NCBI GenBank assembly: GCA_026391355.1
Contig: JAPLDH010000063.1
Location: forward strand, 1-64,000
Reading direction: 5' to 3'
DNA from: Bacteroidota bacterium
Lineage (GTDB): Bacteria; Bacteroidota; Bacteroidia; Bacteroidales; FEN-979
Length of the DNA: 64,000 bases
The position numbers and the translations under genes are program-made. Position 1 is the first letter of the stretch, and each line of letters begins with the position of its first letter. The notes under the pieces are model-generated. The model worked only from the letters and a program-made list of their open reading frames with translations, was not told where the DNA came from and did no database searches. Positions 1-8,406 of this stretch are shown here, one piece after another.

Positions 1-157
1 CTTTGAAAGGATCCAAAACAACGCTTAGATTTATTGCAAAGAAACATCACGAAACTTGTAAATTTACATCTGAAAAGATTTTATATAAACATAAGAAAGT
101 TAATAACTCTATCCTTTTATAAGGGGGGTGAATAGTTACAAGATTAAAAATTAAAGA

Positions 158-517
158 TTACGGATTATTCTTTTTTGTGGTGATCTGGATTTTGGCAATG
201 ATTCTTAAGATTTCTTCAATATCATCGAGAATTGATTTTGCTTGTTGTGCTGTAATGTATTCTGAATCCCTTAATATCCTGATCCAGTAATTTGTCTCTC
301 TTGCTTCTTTATAGGCAACTGCAAGTTTCGAAGTAAAATCGGCCCGGGACTGTCCACCTAATGCTTCTTCAACATTTGCCCCTATTGATGTTCCACTTTT
401 TAATACCTGTTTTGACAATACAAATTCTTTCTTTTCCTCAACTAAATGCCTGTAAAGTTTAACAATTCGCAGAGCGAAATTGTAAGTTTTTATTTGAATC
501 AGGTTATCCGATTTCAT
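158..517 (-). CDS. four-helix bundle protein (S23/IVP family)
   Basis: This 119-residue protein looks like the small four-helix bundle family first found as proteins encoded in 23S rRNA intervening sequences (S23/IVP). The family signature is visible: a basic N-terminal helix, then 'SGTSIGANVEEALGGQS' at about residues 42-58, then 'KEARETNYWIRIL' at about 70-82. The length matches the family. These proteins are thought to form small oligomers that may bind RNA, but no catalytic role is established. It stands alone here, outside any rRNA gene, with no partner. The ATG at 517 is the only good start and lies just after an AT-rich repeat tract. Family assignment is firm; function is unknown. Confidence 0.85.
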   Translation of the reverse strand: MKSDNLIQIKTYNFALRIVKLYRHLVEEKKEFVLSKQVLKSGTSIGANVEEALGGQSRADFTSKLAVAYKEARETNYWIRILRDSEYITAQQAKSILDDIEEILRIIAKIQITTKKNNP

Positions 518-550
518 TAGGTCAAAAAATTAACAAATCTATCTCCTTAT

Positions 551-602
551 CATTCGAAATTCAATTCGTAATTCGTAATTATTAATTTTTAATTTTTAAT
601 TT
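551..602. repeat. AATTCGTAATT / AATTTTTAATT phrase tract
   Basis: This stretch between the four-helix-bundle gene and the PIG-L gene consists of short near-repeats (AATTCGTAATT, TTTTTAATT). It belongs to the set of low-complexity intergenic phrase tracts that recur across the window. The end of the PIG-L reading frame runs into it. Confidence 0.5.
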
Positions 603-1491
603 CATTGGTTACCTGTATTACCCTGAAGTATTCCTTATTAAAAATCTTGAAGTAGATCCAGTATGGATACCAATTGTAACCGGGTGAAAATTTTGCGATA
701 TATTTCCTGTCAAGTGGGTCAAAACTGTTCATGTATTCCTTTTTTTGCCTTCCCCAGGGATAGATAAACACATAAACATCTGGATTGGGCATTCCCTGGC
801 ATTGATATATTTTTTTTCCTGCTAAATATGGGTTTATGCTGCTCCAGGAGTTTTTAACCAGAAAGTTTTCTGCCATAGAGGGGGGGAAAACGCTCTGATA
901 GATCCTTTTTACGGAGAAACCGGGGTTGTTCTTATTCCGGTTGCAATATTCCACCACCAGTTTGCTGATAAAAACATGGTCGGGATGTCCGTACCCTCCA
1001 ATGATGTCATCGAGAGTAAAGATGATATCCGGCTGATAGTTATCTATCAGGGATGAGAGATAATGATAAATCGTATCGTGGTTAAATACTGACGGGAACT
1101 TTTCGTATGGAATCGGCATATAAGGCATTTTATTTGTTTCCAAATCGTTACGATATTTTGCCTCAATCAGGTCAACACCTTCCAGTTCTTCATTTTTTGC
1201 CAGTTCGTAAAATAATTCATTTTTAAGAGAGTCCTTCATTTTAAAACTGATCTGACGGATATCCCATGAGTCACCGGTAAGCTTTGCAATGGTTCCTGCA
1301 AAGGAATAGGCGTCATCATCATGGGCAGTGACGATCATGGCTCTCTTTCCAAAAACATGATCCAGATAGGTATCCACCGGGTAGGTTTCCCTGGCAGTCA
1401 TAGAGTTTAAATAAAACAGGTGGGCTCCAACTGCGAAAATAAAAAGCAACACAATAAAAAAAAATAATTTTCTGGTTGTTCTTCTGGGCAT
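589..1491 (-). CDS. PIG-L family deacetylase, membrane anchored
   Basis: A 300-residue member of the PIG-L/LmbE family of Zn-dependent N-deacetylases, which remove acetyl groups from sugar amides. Residues about 8-28 form an N-terminal membrane anchor or signal. The metal-binding loop appears as 'AHDDDA' near residues 56-61, where most members have AHPDDE, so the Pro and the Glu are replaced. The second metal site 'GHPDH' is present in the C-terminal half after 'FTLDDIIGGY'. The gene follows the GH13 amylase on the same strand with about 85 bp between them. The fold and His/Asp ligands support the family. The changed active-site loop leaves substrate and even activity uncertain. Confidence 0.8.
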   Translation of the reverse strand: MPRRTTRKLFFFIVLLFIFAVGAHLFYLNSMTARETYPVDTYLDHVFGKRAMIVTAHDDDAYSFAGTIAKLTGDSWDIRQISFKMKDSLKNELFYELAKNEELEGVDLIEAKYRNDLETNKMPYMPIPYEKFPSVFNHDTIYHYLSSLIDNYQPDIIFTLDDIIGGYGHPDHVFISKLVVEYCNRNKNNPGFSVKRIYQSVFPPSMAENFLVKNSWSSINPYLAGKKIYQCQGMPNPDVYVFIYPWGRQKKEYMNSFDPLDRKYIAKFSPGYNWYPYWIYFKIFNKEYFRVIQVTNEIKN

Positions 1492-1555
1492 GTTTGAGTT
1501 ATTGATTTAATGAATTATACAGTTAATATAAAGTTAACGTTTTCAATTGATTTTC

Positions 1556-1587
1556 CCTATTGCCTATTGCCTGATGCCTAGTGCTTG
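1556..1587. repeat. GCCTATT/GCCTGAT phrase tract
   Basis: Tandem near-copies of a seven-base unit (GCCTATT, GCCTGAT, GCCTAGT) lie at the 3' end of the GH13 gene and supply its stop codon (TAG on the minus strand at 1578-1580). The same phrase recurs at about 11110-11140 and, inverted, at about 55490-55512. Confidence 0.55.
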
Positions 1588-3431
1588 AATTCAATGATCA
1601 TCACAGATTTCGGAGCAACTGACAGATGATCCGGATCCGTTATCTCAGAGCCGCTGATGATCTCTTTTCCGCGATGGAAATTTTTTAAAAATTCATTGCA
1701 AACATTCCGGTTAACCACTTTAGTTTCATATTTGTTGTTGTTCATCACAACCATCACTGTATCATGCTGATTATAGCGGAAGTAAACATACAGACCATCG
1801 TTGGGGACAAATTGTTTCAGTTTGCCTGAATGAATGACCTCCTTGTTTTTCCTCCAGTTCAGGAGGTTATGCAAGTACTGAAACATATCATTCTGGGGTG
1901 CATCCCTTCCGGAAGCGGTAAATGCATTGTGAAGATCCTTCGGCCAGCCGCCGGGGAAATCCTTCCTTTTCTGTCCGTCACCCTGGTCATCCCCGGTTGT
2001 CATCAGGATCTCGGTTCCATAATATATCTCAGGAATTCCACGGGTTGTAAGGACAAAAGCCAGCCCCATTTTAACCTTCCGGATATCATCCTTCTGGGAA
2101 TCGAAATAACGATTAACATCATGATTATCAGAAAAAATAACGATGTGTGAGGGATCGGGATACGATAAATCCTGTGAAAGGATATCATAAAGGCGAAGAA
2201 TCCCGGTATTCCAACCATCGTCTTCCATAAATCCAAGTCGAAGCGCATCATACATAGGAAAATCAAAAACGCTGGGTAAAAAGGAGTTATAATGATCGCG
2301 GTTTTTTGCATCTTTCTGCCAGTAGGCAACCCCGGCAGGATTCGTAACCCAGCATTCCCCGACGATATTGAACCGGGGATACTCTTTCAGCACTGCTTTA
2401 TCCCAATCTGCCATGAAATCCTTATAGCAGTAAGGGTAAGTGTCCTGCCGGATCCCGTCAAGCCCGGCATATTCAATCCACCAGATACTGTTTTGGATAA
2501 GGTATTTAGCTAAATAAGGGTTGTGCTGGTTCAGGTCGGGCATGGTTTGGTCAAACCAGCCTTTCACAAATTGCCTACTGTCATAAGCGGAGAGGTAAGG
2601 ATCGACCATGGTTCCAGCCCGGTAGGAGGTCCGGGTGAATTCAGGCCAGTTGTTCAGCCAGTCTGGAGAAGGAAGCGCCTTCATCCACCAATGTTCCAAA
2701 CCACAATGATTAAATATCATATCCATGATCAGTTTCATGCCTTTTTTATGGATCGAATCGGATAATCTGATATAATCCTCATTCCTTCCGAATCGTGCAT
2801 CGATATTGTAATAATCGGTGGTTGAGTAGCCATGATAGGAGTATTTCTTCATGTTATTCTCAAGAAGCGGATTGATCCAGATCGCTGTTGCGCCCAAATC
2901 CTGAATATAACCCAGGTGATCCATGATTCCTTTGATATCCCCTCCATGCCGGCCATCGGGATTATTCCTGTCAGTTGTTTCAAACATACCCGGCAGGTTA
3001 TCATTGGTTGTGTCGCCGTTTGCAAAACGATCCGGCATGAGAAGATAAACAACGTCGTTCGCATTAAATCCCACACGATCTGCTGAACCGGCTTTCCTCA
3101 TCCTTAACTCATAATGACAACCGGCAACCTGCTTTCCTTTGTTGATAAAGGTTATCATGATATTTGTCCGGCGATTCAATGGTTGGATCAAAAGATCCAG
3201 GAAGAGATAATCGGGATTTTCCACTTTATTGACCCGCACCAGGGCAACATCAGGTGATTTTATGGATACTGTTGCTTGCGAAATATTCTTTCCATATATC
3301 ATTAACTGCAGTTGCCGGTTTTTAAAACCGGTCCACCAGAAAGGAGGCTCAACACGGGACAGGCTGATATCCTGGGCGAAGAGGAGAATATTTGCAATAA
3401 ACAGGATAATGATGAGAATGGTCTTTTTCAT
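1578..3431 (-). CDS. secreted alpha-amylase family enzyme (GH13, cyclomaltodextrinase/neopullulanase type)
   Basis: A 617-residue GH13 enzyme with an N-terminal signal peptide (MKKTILIIILFIANILLFAQ), an N-terminal beta-sandwich of the cyclomaltodextrinase/SusA type (about 22-120), then the catalytic barrel. All three catalytic acids are visible: the nucleophile D330 in 'GIRQDTYP', the acid/base E359 in 'VGECW' and D438 in 'SDNHDVN'. It probably cleaves starch, pullulan or cyclodextrin oligomers in the periplasm or at the cell surface. A longer reading frame opens with TTG at 3452, but the ATG at 3431 starts the signal peptide and lies one base after the malQ stop, with AAGGAAA just upstream. 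It forms an operon with malQ and the upstream transporter. Confidence 0.93.
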   Translation of the reverse strand: MKKTILIIILFIANILLFAQDISLSRVEPPFWWTGFKNRQLQLMIYGKNISQATVSIKSPDVALVRVNKVENPDYLFLDLLIQPLNRRTNIMITFINKGKQVAGCHYELRMRKAGSADRVGFNANDVVYLLMPDRFANGDTTNDNLPGMFETTDRNNPDGRHGGDIKGIMDHLGYIQDLGATAIWINPLLENNMKKYSYHGYSTTDYYNIDARFGRNEDYIRLSDSIHKKGMKLIMDMIFNHCGLEHWWMKALPSPDWLNNWPEFTRTSYRAGTMVDPYLSAYDSRQFVKGWFDQTMPDLNQHNPYLAKYLIQNSIWWIEYAGLDGIRQDTYPYCYKDFMADWDKAVLKEYPRFNIVGECWVTNPAGVAYWQKDAKNRDHYNSFLPSVFDFPMYDALRLGFMEDDGWNTGILRLYDILSQDLSYPDPSHIVIFSDNHDVNRYFDSQKDDIRKVKMGLAFVLTTRGIPEIYYGTEILMTTGDDQGDGQKRKDFPGGWPKDLHNAFTASGRDAPQNDMFQYLHNLLNWRKNKEVIHSGKLKQFVPNDGLYVYFRYNQHDTVMVVMNNNKYETKVVNRNVCNEFLKNFHRGKEIISGSEITDPDHLSVAPKSVMIIEFKH

Positions 3432-3432
3432 T

Positions 3433-4929
3433 TTATTTTCCTTGTCTTCCAAATAAGATGGTTAAATGTGCTAATCTTTCAGCCAGTTGATCTGTCAACT
3501 GGTTTGGCTTAGTCCTCCACATCCAGTTACTGACGGTTGTTCCGGGGAAGTTCATGCGGGCTTCCGTTCCCAGGTCCAGGACATCCTGCATAGGAACAAT
3601 TGCCGTATATGCCACCGATGCCCATGCAAGGCGGATAAGATCCCAGTTCAGCTCTTCGCCTCCTGTGTTCAGATAATCCAGTATATATTTCTTGTCTTCT
3701 TTTTTGGCATTAAGATACCATCCTCTCACGGTTTCGTTGTCGTGAGTTCCGGTATAGACCACGCAGTTCCTGGTATAGTTGTGCGGTAGAAAATCGCTGG
3801 GTTCATTGGAGTCGAAAGCGAACTGGAGAATTTTCATCCCAGGCAGCCCGAAAGAATCCCTGAGATCTTCCACATCGGGGGTGATGACACCAAGATCTTC
3901 AGCAATGACAGGGATATCCCCCAGTTCATTGCGGATGGCTTGTAAAAGTTCTTTTCCCGGACAGGTTATCCATTCTCCCCTGATGGCGGTTTTTTCACCG
4001 TATGGGATCGCCCAATATGCTGCAAGACCCCGGAAATGGTCAATTCTGACGATATCATACAAGGTGAGGTTGGCTTTGATGCGGTTGATCCACCACCTGT
4101 AACCGTCCTGGCGCATCCTGTCCCAATTGTATAAAGGATTTCCCCACAATTGACCGGTTTCACTGAAATAATCGGGAGGAACGCCTCCCACGGCAATGGG
4201 ATTTTTATTACTGTCGAACTGGAAAAAGTCGGTGTTTGCCCAGGCATCAACACTGTCGAGGGCGATATATAAAGGAATATCGCCGATGATCCGTATGTTA
4301 TGATTGTGCGCATATTCCTTCAGCGACATCCACTGCCGGAAGAAAATGAACTGGATGAATTTCTGGAATTCAATGTCCTCATGAAGGATCCCGAATAAAG
4401 GATAGAGCGCCTGTTCTTCTTTCATTTTAAAAGGACGGTCCCATTGATACCAAGGCTTCTGACCAAAATACTCCTTCAACGCCATGAACAGCGCATAATC
4501 AGAGATCCACCATGAATTGGATTCGAGAAAATGGTAATAGCTGTCTTTCTCCTTTTTCCCGGCTTTTTCATGAAAGACCCGTGAGGCTTTCCTGAGCAAA
4601 GGGTATTTTATATTTATCACCTTCCCATAATCCACGGGGCCGTCATGAAAATCCCTGGCATTTTCGAGATCCAGGGGATCAAGGAGGCCTTCCGCTGCAA
4701 GGAGATCGAGGTCAATGAGCAACGGGTTCCCTGCAAGGGCGGAGAAACACTGGTAGGGTGAATCGGCAAACCCGGTTGGCCCCAAGGGTAATATCTGCCA
4801 GTATTTCTGTTTGGCCTTAACCAGAAAATCAATAAATTTCCTTGCCTCTTTTCCTAATGTACCTATCCCATATTTCCCGGGCAAAGATGTAGGATGTAAT
4901 AGTATTCCGCTGGTTCGTTCTTTCTTCAT
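3433..4929 (-). CDS. malQ: 4-alpha-glucanotransferase (amylomaltase, GH77)
   Basis: MalQ is a cytoplasmic disproportionating enzyme that moves maltosyl and longer glucan units between maltodextrins and releases glucose. The family opening 'SGILLHPTSLPGKYGIG' lies a few residues from the start. 'DIVRIDHFRGLAAYW' carries the nucleophile Asp, 'VIAEDLG' the acid/base Glu, and 'GTHDNET' the third Asp. Length (498 residues) is normal for the bacterial amylomaltase type. A start at 4950 is possible, but its extra residues (MTNDQLK) are encoded by the ATGACCA repeat tract upstream, so the ATG at 4929 is preferred. The gene lies between the sugar transporter and the secreted amylase, consistent with processing imported maltodextrin. 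Confidence 0.95.
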   Translation of the reverse strand: MKKERTSGILLHPTSLPGKYGIGTLGKEARKFIDFLVKAKQKYWQILPLGPTGFADSPYQCFSALAGNPLLIDLDLLAAEGLLDPLDLENARDFHDGPVDYGKVINIKYPLLRKASRVFHEKAGKKEKDSYYHFLESNSWWISDYALFMALKEYFGQKPWYQWDRPFKMKEEQALYPLFGILHEDIEFQKFIQFIFFRQWMSLKEYAHNHNIRIIGDIPLYIALDSVDAWANTDFFQFDSNKNPIAVGGVPPDYFSETGQLWGNPLYNWDRMRQDGYRWWINRIKANLTLYDIVRIDHFRGLAAYWAIPYGEKTAIRGEWITCPGKELLQAIRNELGDIPVIAEDLGVITPDVEDLRDSFGLPGMKILQFAFDSNEPSDFLPHNYTRNCVVYTGTHDNETVRGWYLNAKKEDKKYILDYLNTGGEELNWDLIRLAWASVAYTAIVPMQDVLDLGTEARMNFPGTTVSNWMWRTKPNQLTDQLAERLAHLTILFGRQGK

Positions 4930-4930
4930 T

Positions 4931-5009
4931 TTTAATTGGTCATTGGTCATTAGTCATTAGTCATTGGTCACTTGATATAAGGCACCAGGCACGAGGCATC
5001 AGGCACGAG
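4931..5009 (-). repeat. intergenic phrase cassette upstream of malQ
   Basis: Read on the malQ coding strand the order is a GTGCCTGATGCCTCGTGCC phrase, then ATGACCA/ATGACTA heptads that run straight into the malQ start. The heptads point the same way as the downstream gene, as in the cassettes upstream of the genes starting at 10442, 42374, 48995 and 55421. Confidence 0.75.
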
Positions 5010-5048
5010 TAAAATTGCAATTTGCACGTTGAATTGAATGACATTATT

Positions 5049-5071
5049 CCCCTCCCTGATTTGGGGAGGGG
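5049..5071. repeat. CCCCTCCC/GGGAGGGG hairpin
   Basis: A perfect 8-bp stem (CCCCTCCC with GGGAGGGG) encloses a 7-base loop TGATTTG, followed by a second GGGGAGGGG. It lies between the MFS gene stop and malQ. Related hairpins with loops TGGTTTG or its complement lie at 48891-48911 and 55517-55537. It could act as a terminator or processing site, but there is no T-tract. Confidence 0.6.
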
Positions 5072-5110
5072 CAAGGGGAGGGGCATTGATTTTGCATTTT
5101 TCATTTTGAA

Positions 5111-6433
5111 TTAAGTTGCAGTTACAGTCCGGGTGTGTTTGTAAGAGACCACAAAGAGTGTCATCAATGCAGCAATGCCAAAGCAGACCCCACCGATGAC
5201 CATGGCGCTCATGGGATTGCCTGCAAAGAACACTTCGAGTACCTTACCCAGCAATCCGGAGGCAATGACCTGTGGGATGACAATGAAAAGGTTGAACATT
5301 CCCATCATTACACCGAGTTTACCGGCAGGCAATGCAGGCGTGAGCATGGCATAGGGCATGGATAATATGCTTGCCCATGCAATCCCGATACAGGCCATGG
5401 AAAACAGCAACTCATATTTGCCTGTCATTAGCGGGATGGTCAGCAATCCGGCGGCACCGATCGCCAGACAGAGGGTATGCATCAGCTTGGGACCGGTATA
5501 TTTCGTTACTTTTATCAAAACGAATGAAAAGGCAAAACATACGGCATTGTACATGGCAAAGCAGAACCCTGCCCAGGTTCCGGAGGTTTCCATTTCAACC
5601 GTGCCTTCATTTGCATGAAAGATATGTCCTGCGATTGAAGGTGAGAAATAGACCCATAAACAGAACATCCCAATCCAGGTAAAGAATTGTACAAGCCCGA
5701 GTTCCCACATCCGGCGCGGTAAGTGTCCTGTGAGCCGGAATATCTCACCCAGTCCGAGTGTCCAGTCAAATTTCCGGTTTTTAAGTGAACTCAATTCACT
5801 CTCATCGGGTGCAATTTCTTTTGTTGAAAAGACGGTCCAGAGTACGGCGCCGATGAAAACAACGGCACCAATGTAAAAGGAGAAGGTAACGGAGCTCGGT
5901 ATATGCCCTTGCCCGGCCTTTTCAGCTACAATGCCGAACCAGTTTGTCATCATCCAGGGCAATGCTGAGGCAATGGTACCGCCCAGGCCGATAAACAGCG
6001 ATTGTATGGCAAATCCCTGCGAATTTTGCTCTTCGGGGAGATTATCGGCGACCATGGCACGGAATGGTTGCATGCTCGCATTGATGGTTCCGTCGAGAAC
6101 CCACAACAAACCTGCAGCCACCCAGAAAGTAGGGGAGTTCGGCATCAGTAAGAGTGCCAGGGATGCAAGGATCGCACCGACAAGAATATAGGGCCTTCTG
6201 CGACCCAGCCGTGTCCAGGTACGGTCGCTTGCCTGTCCGATCAGCGGCTGTATAATAACACCCGTAACAGGCGCGGCAAGCCAGAGCATGGCGATCTGGC
6301 CGGGCCTGGCGCCGAGATAGGAATAAATGGCGCTCATATTGGCCATCTGCAATCCCCACCCAAACTGGATCCCGAAAAAGCCGAAGCTCATGTTCCAGAT
6401 CTGCCAGAAGGATAGTACCGGTTTGTTTTTCAT
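5111..6433 (-). CDS. MFS sugar transporter (SLC45/GPH-like, probable maltodextrin or maltose uptake)
   Basis: A 440-residue, roughly twelve-helix major facilitator protein. The loop after helix 2 carries 'GQASDRTWTRLGRRRPYI', the MFS motif A region as seen in the SLC45/GPH-type sugar symporters. The opening 'FWQIWNMSFGFFGIQFGWGL' is typical of the Bacteroidota SLC45-like carriers found beside malQ and neopullulanase genes. It would import sugar across the inner membrane by cation symport. The assignment to maltose or maltodextrin comes from its position directly upstream of malQ and the GH13 enzyme on the same strand; the sequence alone only supports an MFS sugar carrier. Confidence 0.85.
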   Translation of the reverse strand: MKNKPVLSFWQIWNMSFGFFGIQFGWGLQMANMSAIYSYLGARPGQIAMLWLAAPVTGVIIQPLIGQASDRTWTRLGRRRPYILVGAILASLALLLMPNSPTFWVAAGLLWVLDGTINASMQPFRAMVADNLPEEQNSQGFAIQSLFIGLGGTIASALPWMMTNWFGIVAEKAGQGHIPSSVTFSFYIGAVVFIGAVLWTVFSTKEIAPDESELSSLKNRKFDWTLGLGEIFRLTGHLPRRMWELGLVQFFTWIGMFCLWVYFSPSIAGHIFHANEGTVEMETSGTWAGFCFAMYNAVCFAFSFVLIKVTKYTGPKLMHTLCLAIGAAGLLTIPLMTGKYELLFSMACIGIAWASILSMPYAMLTPALPAGKLGVMMGMFNLFIVIPQVIASGLLGKVLEVFFAGNPMSAMVIGGVCFGIAALMTLFVVSYKHTRTVTAT

Positions 6434-6465
6434 AAACGGTGAAGTTCTGTAAGAAAATGAAAAGC

Positions 6466-6473
6466 CAAATTTA
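6466..6473 (-). promoter_or_regulatory. candidate -7 element for the maltodextrin operon
   Basis: TAAATTTG on the minus strand fits the Bacteroidota TAnnTTTG element and lies about 33 bp before the MFS start codon. No clear -33 TTG is seen. Confidence 0.45.
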
Positions 6474-6633
6474 GGAAATTATACTTTGGGGTTGTTGCAG
6501 ATTATGGTATTTGGGTTATATCTTTTTTTTGAGATGCCGCAACGATAAAAACTTTTACCACCATGACACCAAAGAAATGAATAATGAGTGATGAATTATT
6601 GCAAAGAAGGTTTTCCAATTCACTTAAATGTGC

Positions 6634-6641
6634 TAATTTTG
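6634..6641 (+). promoter_or_regulatory. candidate -7 element for the GT2 gene
   Basis: TAATTTTG, a match to TAnnTTTG, lies 8 bp before the ATG at 6649, implying a very short leader. Confidence 0.45.
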
Positions 6642-6648
6642 ATGTCAT

Positions 6649-7542
6649 ATGAAAATTAATAAAATCACCTATATGCCGGGTGTCCACGAGGAAAACCCAA
6701 TATTCTCCATCCTCATTCCTACTTGGAACAGCCTGGAATACCTGAAGCTTTGTATCGGGAGCATACGAAAAAACAGCAGGTTCAACCATCAGATTATTGT
6801 TCACGTAAATGAAGGAAGCGATGGAACCTGCGAATGGGTGAAAAACCAGAAGCTCGATCACAGTTATTCCCCTTCAAATGCCGGCGTGTGTTACGCTTTT
6901 AATGCTGCGGCCACGCTGGCCAAATCCGATTGGCTCCTGCTGATTGATGACGATAATTACCTTTTGCCTGACTGGGATTTTTATCTGTGGGAAGAAGTCC
7001 GAAAAATCGGGCATGAGTATTTCGCAGTTTCCGGAACTAAAATCGAACCGCGCACTACCTTTAATAATTGTGTGATCTCACCCTGGAATTTCGGTGCCTC
7101 TCCTGAAGAATTAAAGGAAGATGAACTGCTCGAAACGTTCTCGAAAATAACATTCAACGACTGGAATGGGAGCAGTTGGTACCCGTTGGCGATTCATAAA
7201 AACATCTGGAATCTTGTTGGTGGACTCAGCATAGAATTCACGCCAGGGATGTATTCCGACCCTGATTTTATGATGAAATTGTGGCAGGCTGGAGTAAGGT
7301 ATTTCAAAGGCGTTAGCAAAAGCAGGAGCTATCATTTTATTTCGAGAAGTGTGCGCCGCGTTAAAAAAAACGACGGACGGAAACAGTTTCTGAAAAAATG
7401 GGGCATCAGTAATTCCACATTCCGAAGATATTATCTGCACATGGGCGAACCTTTTACAGGTTATCTTAAAGAGCCGGAAAAGAACACTGAATTTAAACTG
7501 CGGTTGCTTCGCGACCGGTTAAAAGGTTTTTTTCCCTTCTAA
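6649..7542 (+). CDS. GT2 family glycosyltransferase
   Basis: A 297-residue glycosyltransferase of the GT-A fold, family GT2. The nucleotide-sugar domain is visible as 'FSILIPTWNSLEYLKLCIGS' near residues 19-38, the acidic segment 'NEGSDG' near 62, and the metal-binding 'LLLIDDDNYLLPDW' near 97-110. The C-terminal part is basic and aromatic. It would add a sugar to a surface polysaccharide or a glycolipid at the cytoplasmic face of the membrane. It converges on the next glycosyltransferase, and the two reading frames overlap by 24 bp at their 3' ends. Donor and acceptor cannot be read from the sequence. Confidence 0.88.
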   Translation: MKINKITYMPGVHEENPIFSILIPTWNSLEYLKLCIGSIRKNSRFNHQIIVHVNEGSDGTCEWVKNQKLDHSYSPSNAGVCYAFNAAATLAKSDWLLLIDDDNYLLPDWDFYLWEEVRKIGHEYFAVSGTKIEPRTTFNNCVISPWNFGASPEELKEDELLETFSKITFNDWNGSSWYPLAIHKNIWNLVGGLSIEFTPGMYSDPDFMMKLWQAGVRYFKGVSKSRSYHFISRSVRRVKKNDGRKQFLKKWGISNSTFRRYYLHMGEPFTGYLKEPEKNTEFKLRLLRDRLKGFFPF

Positions 7543-8292
7543 CCGCTTTAATCGCAAGGCTTTCCTGTATTTCTGAAAAGTTTCTCCCGCAGCGATCCAA
7601 CAAATGCGAAATCCAGGATACCCATCTAAAAAACCGAGGCGAAGCAGGTAGTTCCGGATAAACTTTGCGATCGGATTGAGAATGATCATGAAAAAATTGA
7701 CGGGTTTTCCTAATGTCACCAGCTCCCTGGCTGAAATGGCGCTGAATTTGTCAGCCTGCCGGTGATGCTCTTCGACCGTGTAGTAGGTGTAATGCAAAAT
7801 ATCGCCGTGTAAAAACCCTGCTGATGAGTCAGGAATCATTTCAAATTTTTCGTGAATGAAAAGACCTTCCCATTTTCCTTTTGCCGAATCGTACAGCCTG
7901 AGTTTGGTATCAGGGTACCAGCCGCAGTGCCTGATCCATTTTCCGCAATAGTTGGCCAACCGGTTCATGCGATAGCCATCGCAATGCCAGTTTTCCTTTA
8001 TCTTTTTTATCTCGTTTTTCAATTCATCCGACAAAGCTTCATCGGCGTCTAAGGAAAGCTGATGAGGGAAAGTTGCCTGACTGATAGCATAATTTTTCTG
8101 CCGGATGTACCCTTCAAAATCATGCTCAATAAACTTTACACCGTACTTTTCACAAATCAACCTGGTTTTGTCAGTCGAATGTGAATCGATCACAACTATT
8201 TCATCAGTAACACCTTGCAGTGATTCAAGGCATCTTTCGATATTTTTTTCTTCATTAAATGTGATAATAACTGCTGAAATTTTTACCATCAT
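7519..8292 (-). CDS. GT2 family glycosyltransferase (WaaE/KdtX-like)
   Basis: A 257-residue GT2 enzyme of the compact lipopolysaccharide-core type (WaaE/KdtX-like). Seen motifs are 'ISAVIITFNEEKNIERCLES' at residues 4-23, 'DEIVVIDSHSTDKT' near 30-43, 'RQKNYAISQA' and 'LSLDADE' near 79-85, which is the DXD-type metal site. It probably transfers a hexose to a lipid A-core or polysaccharide acceptor on the inner membrane. It is the last gene of a minus-strand group with a SAM methyltransferase and an O-antigen ligase, which supports a role in surface glycan assembly. The start has two consecutive ATG codons; either is possible. Confidence 0.9.
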   Translation of the reverse strand: MMVKISAVIITFNEEKNIERCLESLQGVTDEIVVIDSHSTDKTRLICEKYGVKFIEHDFEGYIRQKNYAISQATFPHQLSLDADEALSDELKNEIKKIKENWHCDGYRMNRLANYCGKWIRHCGWYPDTKLRLYDSAKGKWEGLFIHEKFEMIPDSSAGFLHGDILHYTYYTVEEHHRQADKFSAISARELVTLGKPVNFFMIILNPIAKFIRNYLLRLGFLDGYPGFRICWIAAGETFQKYRKALRLKRLEGKKTF

Positions 8293-8406
8293 CGGCAGAA
8301 TATTTTTTGTAAATATAAGATTAATTTGAGAATGGAAATTATTTTTACCTGGGCAGAAATAGAACCAGACGTTCGGGTTGGTTATTCCTTTCGGGATTAG
8401 GGAATA

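Noticed and set aside
1-157. A gene or RNA at the left edge
   Set aside because: The first 157 bases are AT-rich, with no frame, tRNA-like fold or promoter that I could support.
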